This document shows positions 22,877 through 31,726 of a DNA stretch of 34,381 nucleotides, piece after piece. The notes below the pieces were generated by a model. It did not search any database. It was not told the origin of the DNA and saw only the letters and a program-made list of their open reading frames with translations. The translations under genes were made by a program, and so were the position numbers. Origin of the DNA: Acidobacteria bacterium RBG_13_68_16 (GTDB taxonomy: Bacteria; Acidobacteriota; Thermoanaerobaculia; Thermoanaerobaculales; Thermoanaerobaculaceae); assembly GCA_001766905.1 (NCBI GenBank), contig MEKI01000084.1:1-34381 (forward strand), in the 5' to 3' direction. Each line of letters opens with the position of its first letter. Positions within the stretch are counted from its first letter, which is position 1.

Positions 22877-24168
22877 GGCGCGTGGTGGTGCTCGGGGCCG
22901 GCCTCACCGGTCTTTCGGCCGCCTACCACTTGAGGCAGGGCGGAGTGGACGCGGAGATCCTCGAGAAAGGCGGGCGAGCGGGCGGAGCGTGCCGAACGGT
23001 GGAGAGGGACGGGTTCTCCTTCGACCTCACCGGGCACCTCCTCCACCTGGCGCGGGCGGAGAGCCGCAAACTCCTGGGTTCGCTCGGTGTGACGAGAGCG
23101 CTACGGACCCACCGCAGGCGGGCTGGGGTTGCGCTGGCCGGGACCGTGACGCCGTACCCGATCCAGATCAACACCTATCGTTTGCCGCGCGAGGTGCGGC
23201 GGGACTGCCTGCTCGGGTTCGTGGAGGCCCGGATGAAACCGGAGGATCCGGCCGGCGAGCGGGCCACGTTCGCCGAGTGGGTCCTGAGCCGATTCGGTGA
23301 AGGGCTCGCCCGGCACTTCTTCTTCCCCTACAACCGCAAGCTCTACTGCACGGACCCTGGCGAGCTGACCACCGAGTGGGTGGGGCGGTACGTCCCGCGG
23401 CCCTCCCTCGCCGACGTGATTGAAGGATCGCTCGGGCTGTACCGGAAGCCGGTGGGCTACAACGCCACATTTCTCTACCCTCGTCAGGGCGGGATCCAGC
23501 TGCTGGCGGATACCTTGGCCGCGAGGCTGCCGGACCTGCGCCTGGCGACCGGTGTGCGCGCTGTGCACCTGGGCGAGCGCGAGCTCGTGCTGGACACCGG
23601 GGAGAGGATGGGTTGGGACACCCTCGTGGCCACCGTGCCGCTATCACGCCTGTCCGCGATGACAGTAGACCTGCCCGCCGAGCTTTGCTCCGCGGCGGCG
23701 GGGCTGCGCGCGGTCGGGGTCGTCAACCTGAACCTGGGCGTGCGGGGGCCCGCACCTCGGAGGGAGCATTGGCTGTACGTGCCCGAGGAGAGGTTCCCGT
23801 TCTACCGCGTGGGTATCCCCTCCAACCACGGCGAGGTGGCGCCGGCCGGATGCCACACGCTGTCGGTGGAGGTGAGCGTGCCCACCGGCGTCACGCCCCC
23901 CGCGGACCTGGCCCAGCGCTGCTTCACGGGACTTTCAGAGCTCGGGCTGTTGCGGGACCGTTCGGACGTGGAGGTCGTGGAGCAGGTCACCCTCGACCCG
24001 GCCTACGTGATCTTCGACTCAGCCCGGCCGGGCCGAGTCGCGGCGCTTCGCGATCACTACCGTGCCGCCGGCGTGATGCTCTCGGGCCGTTGGGCGGAGT
24101 GGAAGTACTCCACGATGGAGGACGCCCTCTGGGACGGAGCAGCGGTGGCTAAGCGGATGGCGCCGTGA
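22873..24168 (+). CDS. FAD-dependent UGM/protoporphyrinogen-oxidase-like enzyme
   Basis: GTG start; VVVLGAGLTGLSAAYHLRQGGVDAEILEKGGRAGGACRT (dinucleotide fold), HFFFPYNRKLYCTDPGELTTEWVGRYVPRPSLADVIEGSLG. Confidence 0.82.
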   Translation: MRRVVVLGAGLTGLSAAYHLRQGGVDAEILEKGGRAGGACRTVERDGFSFDLTGHLLHLARAESRKLLGSLGVTRALRTHRRRAGVALAGTVTPYPIQINTYRLPREVRRDCLLGFVEARMKPEDPAGERATFAEWVLSRFGEGLARHFFFPYNRKLYCTDPGELTTEWVGRYVPRPSLADVIEGSLGLYRKPVGYNATFLYPRQGGIQLLADTLAARLPDLRLATGVRAVHLGERELVLDTGERMGWDTLVATVPLSRLSAMTVDLPAELCSAAAGLRAVGVVNLNLGVRGPAPRREHWLYVPEERFPFYRVGIPSNHGEVAPAGCHTLSVEVSVPTGVTPPADLAQRCFTGLSELGLLRDRSDVEVVEQVTLDPAYVIFDSARPGRVAALRDHYRAAGVMLSGRWAEWKYSTMEDALWDGAAVAKRMAP

Positions 24169-25319
24169 AGCCGCTGCGGGTGATGCACGCAATCACGATG
24201 CTGGAGCTGGGCGGGGCCCAGCGCAACACCGTCGACACCGTGGCCTCACTCGACCGGGGCGAGTTCGCCGTCGCCCTTGCGTGTGCCGACGAGGGCGAGC
24301 TGCTCGCGGAAGCGCGAGCGCTACCCGATGCCGACCTCTTCGAGCTGCGCCACCTGCGGCGCGAGGTGCGGCCGCTGGCCGACGTTCGGGCGCTCTTCGA
24401 GCTTCGGCGTGCAATCCGCAGCTTCCGGCCGGAGATCGTGCACACCCACTCCTCCAAGGCCGGGATCCTCGGGCGCCTGGCGGCCCGTCGTGAGGGCGTG
24501 CCGGTCGTGATCCACTCGATCCACGGCTTCGGCTTCGGGCCGCATCAACCCCTGCCGGTGCGCATCGCGTTCCTCGCCGCCGAGCGGCTGGCTTCGCGCT
24601 GGACGACAGCGTTCGTCGCGGTGTCGCGACGTAACCTCGAGGATGGCGTTCGACTGGGGCTTTTCCCTGCCTCGCGCGCGCGTGTGATCCGTTCCGGGGT
24701 CGACCTGGAGTCGTTCGCTGGACACCGGGGCGGCGGTGCGCTGAGGGAGGAACTCGGTATCCCGGTCGGTGCTCCGCTGGTGGTGCAGATCGCGTGCTTC
24801 AAGCCGCAGAAGGCGCCGGAGCGCTTCGTCGAGGTCGCGGCGCGTCTGGCGCCCCGATTCCCCGCCGCGCACTTCCTGCTGGCCGGAGAGGGCACGCTGC
24901 GGCGGCGGCTGGAGCGCCTCCGGCGCCAGGCCGGCCTCGAGCGCCGCCTCCACCTTCCGGGGTGGAGGCGGGACGTGCCGGCGATCTACGACGCCGCCAC
25001 CGTCGTAACGCTTACCTCCCGCTTCGAGGGACTTCCGCGGGTGATAGTGGAAGCGCTGGCGGCCGGGGTTCCGGTGGTGGCGATGGCGGTGGATGGGGTA
25101 CCGGAGGTCGTGCGCGACGGGGAGAACGGTTTCCTCCTCGCGCCCGATGACGTCGCCGGTGTGGTGGAGCGCGTCGCGGAGATCCTCGCCGACGATGGGC
25201 TGCGGTCTCGGCTATCGGTGGGCGCGGCGAGCGGTCTGGAGGAGTTCGGGCGGGAGGCGATGGTGAGGCACCAGGAGGAGCTGTACCGGGAGCTGGCATG
25301 CCAGGCTGGTTTGCGATAG
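24165..25319 (+). CDS. Glycosyltransferase family 4
   Basis: RVMHAITMLELGGAQRNTVDTVASLDRGEF…IVHTHSSKAGILGRLAAR…IRSGVDLESF…FVEVAARLAPRFPAAHFLLAGEG…VTLTSRFEGLPRVIVEALAAGVPVVAMAVDGVPEVVRDGENGFLL. Confidence 0.93.
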   Translation: MKPLRVMHAITMLELGGAQRNTVDTVASLDRGEFAVALACADEGELLAEARALPDADLFELRHLRREVRPLADVRALFELRRAIRSFRPEIVHTHSSKAGILGRLAARREGVPVVIHSIHGFGFGPHQPLPVRIAFLAAERLASRWTTAFVAVSRRNLEDGVRLGLFPASRARVIRSGVDLESFAGHRGGGALREELGIPVGAPLVVQIACFKPQKAPERFVEVAARLAPRFPAAHFLLAGEGTLRRRLERLRRQAGLERRLHLPGWRRDVPAIYDAATVVTLTSRFEGLPRVIVEALAAGVPVVAMAVDGVPEVVRDGENGFLLAPDDVAGVVERVAEILADDGLRSRLSVGAASGLEEFGREAMVRHQEELYRELACQAGLR

Positions 25320-26071
25320 CCGTCACGGCCGCCTACGGGCTGGTTCTCGGGAGCTTTCTGAATGTGGTGATTTACCGCCTGCCGCGCGGAATGTCGCTGG
25401 TGCGGCCCGGCTCCCACTGCCCGGCGTGCGGGGCGGCGGTGCGGTGGTTCGACAACGTCCCGGTGTGGTCGTACCTGCTGCTCGGCGCGCGCTGCCGGAC
25501 CTGTCGGGCGGCTATCTCGCCACGCTACCCGCTCGTGGAGCTCGCGACCGGCTTCCTTGCCGTCGCGGTGGTCGCGCGGTTCGGCTTGACGTTGCTGGGC
25601 CTGGAGGCAATGCTGCTCGTGATGCTGCTGCTGCCGCTGGCGTTCATCGACCTGGAGCACCACCTGCTCCCGGACGTGCTGACGCTGCCCGGGATCGCCC
25701 TGGGTCTCGGCGGCTCGCTGGCAGGGGGGTTCGTGCCGCTCCTCGACTCGCTTGTCGGGGCGCTGGTCGGTGCGGCGGTACCGTACGCGGTGATCGTCGT
25801 CTACCGCTGGCTGCGGGGCGTCGAGGGGATGGGCCTCGGCGATGTCAAGCTGCTGGCCATGATCGGGGCGTTCCTGGGCTGGCGCGGCGTCCTCCTCACC
25901 CTTGGCCTGGCGGCCACCGCCGGTGCGCTCCTCGGCTTGACGCTGATCACGCTCGGCAAGGGAAGAAGGGACACCGAGTTGCCGTTCGGCACGTTCCTCG
26001 CGGGCGCCGCGACGGTCGTGCTCTTCGCCGGAGGAACTCTCCTCGTGCTGCTGGGGTGGGTGCGTCCGTGA
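25298..26071 (+). CDS. pilD: Prepilin peptidase (A24 family)
   Basis: GLVLGSFLNVVIYRLPRGMSLVRPGSHCPACGAAVRWFDNVPVWSYLLLGARCRTCRAAISPRYPLVEL, FIDLEHHLLPD, GLGDVKLLAMIGAFLGW; CxxC pairs and both catalytic Asp motifs present. Confidence 0.95.
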   Translation: MPGWFAIAVTAAYGLVLGSFLNVVIYRLPRGMSLVRPGSHCPACGAAVRWFDNVPVWSYLLLGARCRTCRAAISPRYPLVELATGFLAVAVVARFGLTLLGLEAMLLVMLLLPLAFIDLEHHLLPDVLTLPGIALGLGGSLAGGFVPLLDSLVGALVGAAVPYAVIVVYRWLRGVEGMGLGDVKLLAMIGAFLGWRGVLLTLGLAATAGALLGLTLITLGKGRRDTELPFGTFLAGAATVVLFAGGTLLVLLGWVRP

Positions 26072-27717
26072 CCAGCCGCCTGCCCTCACGTCGCTTCCGT
26101 GAAGCGCAGCTGCTGATCGGGGCCGCTCTCCTGATGCTGGTGGGAATGGTCGTCGTGGAGATGGTCGGGATGCTGGCCGTGGCGCGGTTGGTCGAGGACG
26201 AGGCCCGGCGCGCTTCCATTGCCTCCGCGCGCATGGTGGCCTCCCGCATCGCACGCGGCGAGTCGGCACGCTTCTCAGCGGCGCTCCGGCAGGAGGGCTG
26301 GGGTGTGGCGGTCCTGTTTGATGGCAGGGTCGTGGAGACCCTGGGTCAGGCGGGCCCATCCGAGCCGGCGTGGTGGCCGTGGGCGTCGCGTGAGGAGTGG
26401 GAGCGGGCCGGGCAGCAGGTGAAAGGATCGCTCGCCGGCGGGGGTGGACGGGTGTTTGTCGCCTACCAGCCGCTGGCCGACGGCCGCGTGGTGCGAACGG
26501 TGGTGCCAGTCTCAGGCGCCGGCACCATGGGGCGCCTGCGAGACGTGGGGGCGGCCCTCTCGCTGGTCGTGGCGGTAGGCGGGGGTCTGCTCGCCTGGGC
26601 GCTGATCGCCCGCGTGCTCGCCCCCTACCGCGAGCTGCTGGCCGAGGCGGCGCGGATCACCCGAAGGCCCGGCGACGAGGCCGAGGACCACTTCCTGGTG
26701 GAGACTTTCCGCGACACCGTCCGGCGCCTCGAGGTCTCGGAGGCGGCGTTGCGCCGGCGTGCCGACGAGCTGGAGGTGCTGGCGGAGGTGCTGACGCGCG
26801 GGTCCGCCGCCGGCGTGGTGATCACCGACCCCGGGGGCATCGTGCGGGCCGCCAACACCGCGGCGGTCGAACTCGTCCCGGCCCTGGTTGTCGGGGCAGC
26901 GCTCCCGGTGACGCTGGCCGGGGGTGAGCAGAGCAGGCGTTTGGGGGAGCGGGTGATGGAGGCACGGCGGCTCGCCTTGCTGGCCGACAGCGGAGCAACC
27001 CAGGGCGAGGTCCTTTTCCTCACCGACCGCACCGCCGTGGAGGCGCTCGAGCGGGCCCTCGCGGAGCGCGAGCAGATGGCGGCGCTCGGCGAGCTGGCGG
27101 CGGGGATGACCCACGAGCTGCGCAACGCCCTCGCCACGATGCGCGGCTACCTGCGGCTGCTCCCCGACGCAGTACGCGAGGATCGGGCCCGTTTTGTGGC
27201 CGCCATCAACGACGAGGCGGAGGGCCTGGCCGAACTGCTGGACCGTTTTCTGCGGTTTGCCCAACCGCGCGAGCTGCGGCGCGAGCCGGTCGAGCTGCTG
27301 GCTCTCGTCGAAGAAGCGGCGCGCAAGGTGCGCACGGCGTTTCCCGATATCACCCTCGGCGTGGAGGGTGTGCCGGTCACCACTGTCGGCGACGCGCTGG
27401 CGCTGGGCGTGGTCGTGGAGAACCTGCTGCGCAACGCAGCCGAGGCGGTGGCGCACCAAGGCGGCTCCGTGTCGGCGCGAGTTGAGGGTCCGCCCGGCCT
27501 GGCCCGTATCGTCGTCGACGACGACGGACCCGGGGTGAGCGAGGAGCTGCGGGGCAGGCTGTTTCTGCCGTTCGCCTCCAGCAAAGCATCGGGCGGTCTC
27601 GGCCTTGCCCTCGCGCGGCGCTTCGCGCGCCTGCACGGGGGCGATGTTGTCCACGAAGCGCGGCCCGGGGGTGGCTCGCGGTTCCTGGTGTGGTTGCCCC
27701 GTCAGGGGGTCGCTTGA
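26068..27717 (+). CDS. Sensor histidine kinase (NtrB/PilS-like)
   Basis: GTG start; two TM segments, H-box MTHELRNALATMRGYLRLL, N-box ENLLRNAAEAV, G-boxes VDDDGPGVSEELRGRLFLPFASSKASGGLGLALARRFARLHGG. Confidence 0.92.
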   Translation: MTSRLPSRRFREAQLLIGAALLMLVGMVVVEMVGMLAVARLVEDEARRASIASARMVASRIARGESARFSAALRQEGWGVAVLFDGRVVETLGQAGPSEPAWWPWASREEWERAGQQVKGSLAGGGGRVFVAYQPLADGRVVRTVVPVSGAGTMGRLRDVGAALSLVVAVGGGLLAWALIARVLAPYRELLAEAARITRRPGDEAEDHFLVETFRDTVRRLEVSEAALRRRADELEVLAEVLTRGSAAGVVITDPGGIVRAANTAAVELVPALVVGAALPVTLAGGEQSRRLGERVMEARRLALLADSGATQGEVLFLTDRTAVEALERALAEREQMAALGELAAGMTHELRNALATMRGYLRLLPDAVREDRARFVAAINDEAEGLAELLDRFLRFAQPRELRREPVELLALVEEAARKVRTAFPDITLGVEGVPVTTVGDALALGVVVENLLRNAAEAVAHQGGSVSARVEGPPGLARIVVDDDGPGVSEELRGRLFLPFASSKASGGLGLALARRFARLHGGDVVHEARPGGGSRFLVWLPRQGVA

Positions 27718-28979
27718 GCGCGCCGCTCCTCGTGGTGGAGGACCGTCGCAGCCTGGGGGAGATGCTGGCCGAGACGCTGCGCACCGAGGGATACGAGGTC
27801 GAGCTGGTGCTGCGGGGCGACACCGCGGTCCAGCGTCTCCGGGAGGGCGGTCCATACCTGGCGGTGCTCACCGACCTCAAGCTCCCGGGGATGGACGGTC
27901 TGGCGGTGCTGCACACCGCCCGAACCGTAGATCCCCTGCTCCCGGTATTCCTGATCACCGGGTACGCCACGGTGGAGACGGCGGTGACGGCGCTCAAGCA
28001 GGGGGCGCGGGACTACTTCCCCAAGCCCCTCGACATGGAGCGCGTTCTGGAGGGTCTGCGCGCGGCCTGCGAGCCGCGGCGCACCCTGCTCGAGGTCCCG
28101 CCGACTGGCGAGGGGCTCCCCGAGTTGGTGGGCACCGCCCCGGCGTTCGTCGGCGCGGTGACCGCGCTCCGCCGCGTGGCGCCGACCGACGCGGCGGTGC
28201 TTCTGCTCGGAGCCTCGGGAAGCGGGAAGGAACTTTTCGCGCGCGCCCTCCACCAGCTGTCGCGGCGGCGGAATGGACCCTGTGTGGCCTTCAACTGCGC
28301 GGCGGTGCCCGAGAGCCTGGTGGAGTCGGAGCTGTTCGGCCACGAACGCGGCGCGTTCACCGGCGCTAACACCCGCCACATCGGGCGCTTCGAGCAGGCC
28401 CACGCCGGTACCCTCTTCCTCGACGAGGTCGGGGAGGTCCCCCTCTCGACGCAGGCCAAGCTCCTGCGCGCGCTCGAGGAGCACCACATCACCCGCCTTG
28501 GCGGTGAAGGTGAGATCGTCGTGGACGTGCGGGTCGTGGCCGCGTCCAACCGCAACCTCGAGGAAGCGGTCATCGGAGGCTCGTTTCGCCGCGACCTCTT
28601 CCACCGCCTGAACGTCTTCCCGATTCAACTGCCGGCCCTCATCGAGCGCCGCGAGGACATCCCGGCGCTGACCCTCCACCTATTGACGCGCGCGGGTGCC
28701 CGCCACGGGGTCCCGGTGCCGGCGCTGCGGCCGGCGGCGATGGGGGCGCTCGTGCTCGCACCTTGGCCCGGAAACGTGCGCGAGCTCGCCAACCTGCTGG
28801 AGCGAGTTGTAATCCTGGCGGAGGGCCGCGCGGTGGGGGTTGCCGAGCTGGGGCTCGATCCGGCAGAGTGTCGTGAGGGTCTAACGGAGGGGGCCGCCCG
28901 GCGCCTGGCCGTGCGCCTCGCGGGGGGAGACACCGGGGAGCTGGCCGCGTTCCTGGGCGTCTCCGTGGCCCAGTTGTAG
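27714..28979 (+). CDS. Sigma-54-dependent response regulator (NtrC/PilR-like), C-terminal HTH apparently truncated
   Basis: Receiver: LLVVEDRRSLGEML, AVLTDLKLPGMDGL, LITGYA, YFPKPLD; AAA+: LGASGSGKELFARALHQLS, ELFGHERGAFTGANTRHIGRFEQAHAGTLFLDEVGEVPLSTQAKLLRALEEHHITRLGG; ends …RRLAVRLAGGDTGELAAFLGVSVAQL*. TTG start overlapping the kinase stop. Confidence 0.93.
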   Translation: MSAPLLVVEDRRSLGEMLAETLRTEGYEVELVLRGDTAVQRLREGGPYLAVLTDLKLPGMDGLAVLHTARTVDPLLPVFLITGYATVETAVTALKQGARDYFPKPLDMERVLEGLRAACEPRRTLLEVPPTGEGLPELVGTAPAFVGAVTALRRVAPTDAAVLLLGASGSGKELFARALHQLSRRRNGPCVAFNCAAVPESLVESELFGHERGAFTGANTRHIGRFEQAHAGTLFLDEVGEVPLSTQAKLLRALEEHHITRLGGEGEIVVDVRVVAASNRNLEEAVIGGSFRRDLFHRLNVFPIQLPALIERREDIPALTLHLLTRAGARHGVPVPALRPAAMGALVLAPWPGNVRELANLLERVVILAEGRAVGVAELGLDPAECREGLTEGAARRLAVRLAGGDTGELAAFLGVSVAQL

Positions 28980-28982
28980 CCG

Positions 28983-30320
28983 CTAGCTCCGAAGCGCCTC
29001 GAGCAGCGCGCGCCGCAGGTGGCGGTCGTGCTCCGGGGGCACCGCGCGCAGGTCAAGCATTACCCTGCCCTCCTCGACGCGCCCGATAACCGGAGGCGTC
29101 GCTCTCCGCAGTCTGGCCGCAGTGGCGTCGCCGCCCGCGAGCGCGATGCCCCACGAAGGGAGTGTCTGATCCGGGGTGGTTCCGCCGCCGAGCACCGCCC
29201 GGGTGGCCACCACCTCAGCCGGGACCCCGGCCGCATTCAGGCCGCGGGCCAAGCGCCGCGCGCGGGTCCGCAGCTCGGACTCCGGGAGTGCGAGCAGCCG
29301 GTAGAGCGGCACCGTCTCTGGCCGGTCCGCCAGGTAGGCATCGAGAGTAATGGCCAGGGTGACGAGGGCGCTCTTGTCCGGGCGCAGCGCCCGCCGAAGG
29401 GGGTGGCGGCGCAGGGGGGCGATGGTCGTACGGTTTCCCAGCATCACACCAGCCTGCGGTCCTGCAAGCAGCTTGTCGCCGGAGAACAGCACCGCATCCG
29501 CACCGAGTGCCAGGATCTCCTGCACGGTGGGCTCGCGGCGGAGACCGTAGCGCGAAAGGTCAAGGTGGCACCCCGAGCCCTCGTCCACCCAGAGCGGCAC
29601 CCCGCGGGCGTGCGCCAGCTCGACGAGATCGCGGAGCTCGGGGGTGGCGACGAACCCCTGGAGGTGGAAGTTGGAGCGGTGAACGACTAGGATTCCTGCC
29701 GTGTCGCCACCCACGGCACGCGCGTAGTCCTCGGTGCGGGTGCGGTTGGTGCACCCGACCTCCACCAGCCGGGCGCCGGCCGCGGCCATGATCTCGGGCA
29801 GCCGGAACGAGCCGCCGATCTCGATGAGTTCCCCACGCGAGACGATCACCTCGCGGCCAGGGGCATGGGCGGCGAGCAGCAGCACCAGCGCCGCCGCGTT
29901 GTTGGTGACGACCGTGGCGGCCTCGGCACCAAAGTAGCGAGTCAGACGCCCCACGACTGGGGCAAGCCTCTCGCCCCGGGCGCCTGCGTCCAGGTCGTAC
30001 TCGAGGGCCAGGTAACCTGACACGTCGGCGGGGAGGCGCGGCGCGCGCCCCAGGTTGGTGTGGATCAGGACACCGGTGGCGTTGAGGACCCCGGGGTAGG
30101 CGGCCGACTCGCGACGGGCCAGCAGCGCCCTCGCCTCCGCCACCAGGGCAGGCGACGCGGGCGTCGGCTCCCCCTGCGCCACACGCCGCCTGGCCTCCGC
30201 CAGGACCTCGCGCACCGCTGCCCGCACGGTCGCTGCGCCATAGCGCTCGCGCGCCTGCCGTAGGTGCTCCTCGGCCAGGAGGCGATGAACGGCGGGGAGC
30301 CCTGCGAGAGGGTTGGCCAT
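28983..30320 (-). CDS. selA: L-seryl-tRNA(Sec) selenium transferase
   Basis: AYPGVLNATGVLIHTNLGRAPL-type motif (VLNATGVLIHTNLGRAPRLP), VVTNNAAALVLLLAAHAPGREVIVSRGELIEIGGSFRLPEIM, VGCTNRTRTEDYA, DEGSGCHLDLS, FSGDKLLAGPQAGVMLG (PLP lysine), LPSWGIALAG. Confidence 0.95.
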   Translation of the reverse strand: MANPLAGLPAVHRLLAEEHLRQARERYGAATVRAAVREVLAEARRRVAQGEPTPASPALVAEARALLARRESAAYPGVLNATGVLIHTNLGRAPRLPADVSGYLALEYDLDAGARGERLAPVVGRLTRYFGAEAATVVTNNAAALVLLLAAHAPGREVIVSRGELIEIGGSFRLPEIMAAAGARLVEVGCTNRTRTEDYARAVGGDTAGILVVHRSNFHLQGFVATPELRDLVELAHARGVPLWVDEGSGCHLDLSRYGLRREPTVQEILALGADAVLFSGDKLLAGPQAGVMLGNRTTIAPLRRHPLRRALRPDKSALVTLAITLDAYLADRPETVPLYRLLALPESELRTRARRLARGLNAAGVPAEVVATRAVLGGGTTPDQTLPSWGIALAGGDATAARLRRATPPVIGRVEEGRVMLDLRAVPPEHDRHLRRALLEALRS

Positions 30321-30326
30321 CGCGGG

Positions 30327-30332
30327 ATTCTA
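30327..30332 (-). promoter_or_regulatory. Candidate -10 element (TAGAAT), 6 nt upstream of selA ATG
   Basis: Reverse complement GGGTAGAATCCCGCGATGG. Confidence 0.45.
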
Positions 30333-30389
30333 CCCTCACCGCGTACGGGGATGGCATGGAAAGCGGACGGGTTGTGTATCCTTGCAGCC

Positions 30390-30932
30390 GTGAGCAACGG
30401 GGACCTTGTCGGTCAGCTGGACCGCAGGCTGGAGGAGCTGGCGCGGAAGTGGGAGCGCTTCTTCGCCCGGGACCACCAGGTGCCGACGCCCCCGGAGCGC
30501 GAACGGACCGCGCTGGAGCGGCAGCTGCGGGAGGTGAGCCGCTACGAGGGCCGCACCTCGGCCGACCAGTTCCGGATGGAGCAGCTACTGCACCGCTTCG
30601 CTACATATAACCAACTGTGGCAGCGTCAGATACGCGAGCGCGAGGAAGCGCGCACCGGAGCCGCCGGGGCGGCTCGTCCGCCCAACGTTCCCGGCCCCAC
30701 CCACGTAGGAGGGGACGGCGACGAGTACCAGGGCGTCTTCACCCGGTACGTGGATGCCCTCAGGAAGTCAGGCAAGGACGCTGGGTTGGGTTTCGACAAC
30801 TTTCGGCGGACACTGGAGCAGCAGAAGCGCCAGCTCGAGGAGCGGGGGTCGGTGGTGGAAGGGTTCGAGGTGGTGGAGGACGGGGCGCAGGTTCGGGTCC
30901 GTGCACGGGTTCGTCGCGGGAGGCGGGAATGA
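30390..30932 (+). CDS. Charged, coiled-coil-like conserved protein (resembles MXAN_5187 C-terminal-type proteins)
   Basis: GTG start after …CTTGCAGCC: VSNGDLVGQLDRRLEELARKWERFFARDHQVPTPPERERTALERQLREVSRYEGRTSADQFRMEQLLHRFATYNQLWQRQIREREEAR…GVFTRYVDALRKSGKDAGLGFDNFRRTLEQQKRQLEERG. Family name is recollection, unverified. Confidence 0.6.
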   Translation: MSNGDLVGQLDRRLEELARKWERFFARDHQVPTPPERERTALERQLREVSRYEGRTSADQFRMEQLLHRFATYNQLWQRQIREREEARTGAAGAARPPNVPGPTHVGGDGDEYQGVFTRYVDALRKSGKDAGLGFDNFRRTLEQQKRQLEERGSVVEGFEVVEDGAQVRVRARVRRGRRE

Positions 30933-31726
30933 GGCGTTTGCTTCCGGGGGTGCTGGTCCTGACGCTGGCGACCCTGGCGTCGGGGATGGTGTTTGAACGA
31001 TTCCTCTCGCCTGACCAACCGAATGACCGGGCAATCATGAACTACATGGCACTCGAGCAGGCCGGGAAGGCGACCTCCACGGACCTCGCGAACCTGGGCG
31101 TACTGATCCTCGAAAAGGGTTTTCCGAAGGACGCCGAACACTACCTTCGGGAGGCCCTCAAACTCGACGAGGGGAACTACGAGGCAGCCTACCGCCTGGG
31201 GTTGGTGCTGCAGCGCCAGGGACACGACCACAAGGCGTTGCGGTACTACAAGAGAACGCTGAAGGTGCGCCCCGGATACGCCGAGGCCCGCTTTATGCTC
31301 GCCCTGGCGGAAGAGCGATGCGGCTCGCGCGACGCCGCGATCAAGGACTACGTGAGGGCGTACCGGCACGCACCCGACCTCGCCAATCCAGACGTCAACC
31401 CTCTCGTCTACGACTCGCAGCTGCAAGCGGAGGCGGGGCTCAGGTACTACCGGGAGAGGGTCGTCGCCTCGACGCTCAAGGTCACGCCGATCGATCCCGC
31501 GGCGGTGCGCCAGATGATGCAGGTCCGCGCGGCGCTGGCGGGGACCCTGGTGGTCGAACCGGCCCCCCAGGCGTCACCGGAACCGCAGGTCCAGCCGACC
31601 GAACAACCGCAGCCGACACCACAAGCGCAACCCGTGGCCAGGCGGCGCCCGCCGACGCCCCAGCCCGTGACGGTACCGGGGGGGCTGGTCCTGAACCCTC
31701 CAGCGACCCCGACCCCGCGACCCTAG
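30929..31726 (+). CDS. TPR-repeat protein with signal/anchor and Pro/Gln-rich C-terminal tail
   Basis: MRRLLPGVLVLTLATLASGMVFERF…; TPR-like …AEHYLREALKLDEGNYEAAYRLGLVLQRQGHDHKALRYYKRTLKVRPGYAEARFMLALAEERCGSRDAAIKDYVRAYRHAP; tail PQASPEPQVQPTEQPQPTPQAQPVARRRPPTPQP. ATGA overlap with the previous gene. Confidence 0.8.
   Translation: MRRLLPGVLVLTLATLASGMVFERFLSPDQPNDRAIMNYMALEQAGKATSTDLANLGVLILEKGFPKDAEHYLREALKLDEGNYEAAYRLGLVLQRQGHDHKALRYYKRTLKVRPGYAEARFMLALAEERCGSRDAAIKDYVRAYRHAPDLANPDVNPLVYDSQLQAEAGLRYYRERVVASTLKVTPIDPAAVRQMMQVRAALAGTLVVEPAPQASPEPQVQPTEQPQPTPQAQPVARRRPPTPQPVTVPGGLVLNPPATPTPRP

Noticed and set aside
24986-26359. 457-aa minus-strand ORF
   Set aside because: Antisense to GT4, prepilin peptidase and kinase genes; Gln/Arg/His-rich, spurious.
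26512-27855. 447-aa minus-strand ORF
   Set aside because: Antisense to the histidine kinase; spurious by composition.
27702-28679. 325-aa minus-strand ORF
   Set aside because: Antisense to the sigma-54 regulator; spurious by composition.
28977-28979. Possible stop-codon recoding or frameshift to restore the sigma-54 regulator HTH
   Set aside because: Stop is TAG, not TGA; the downstream sequence in any frame does not resemble the missing Fis helix and runs into convergent selA.
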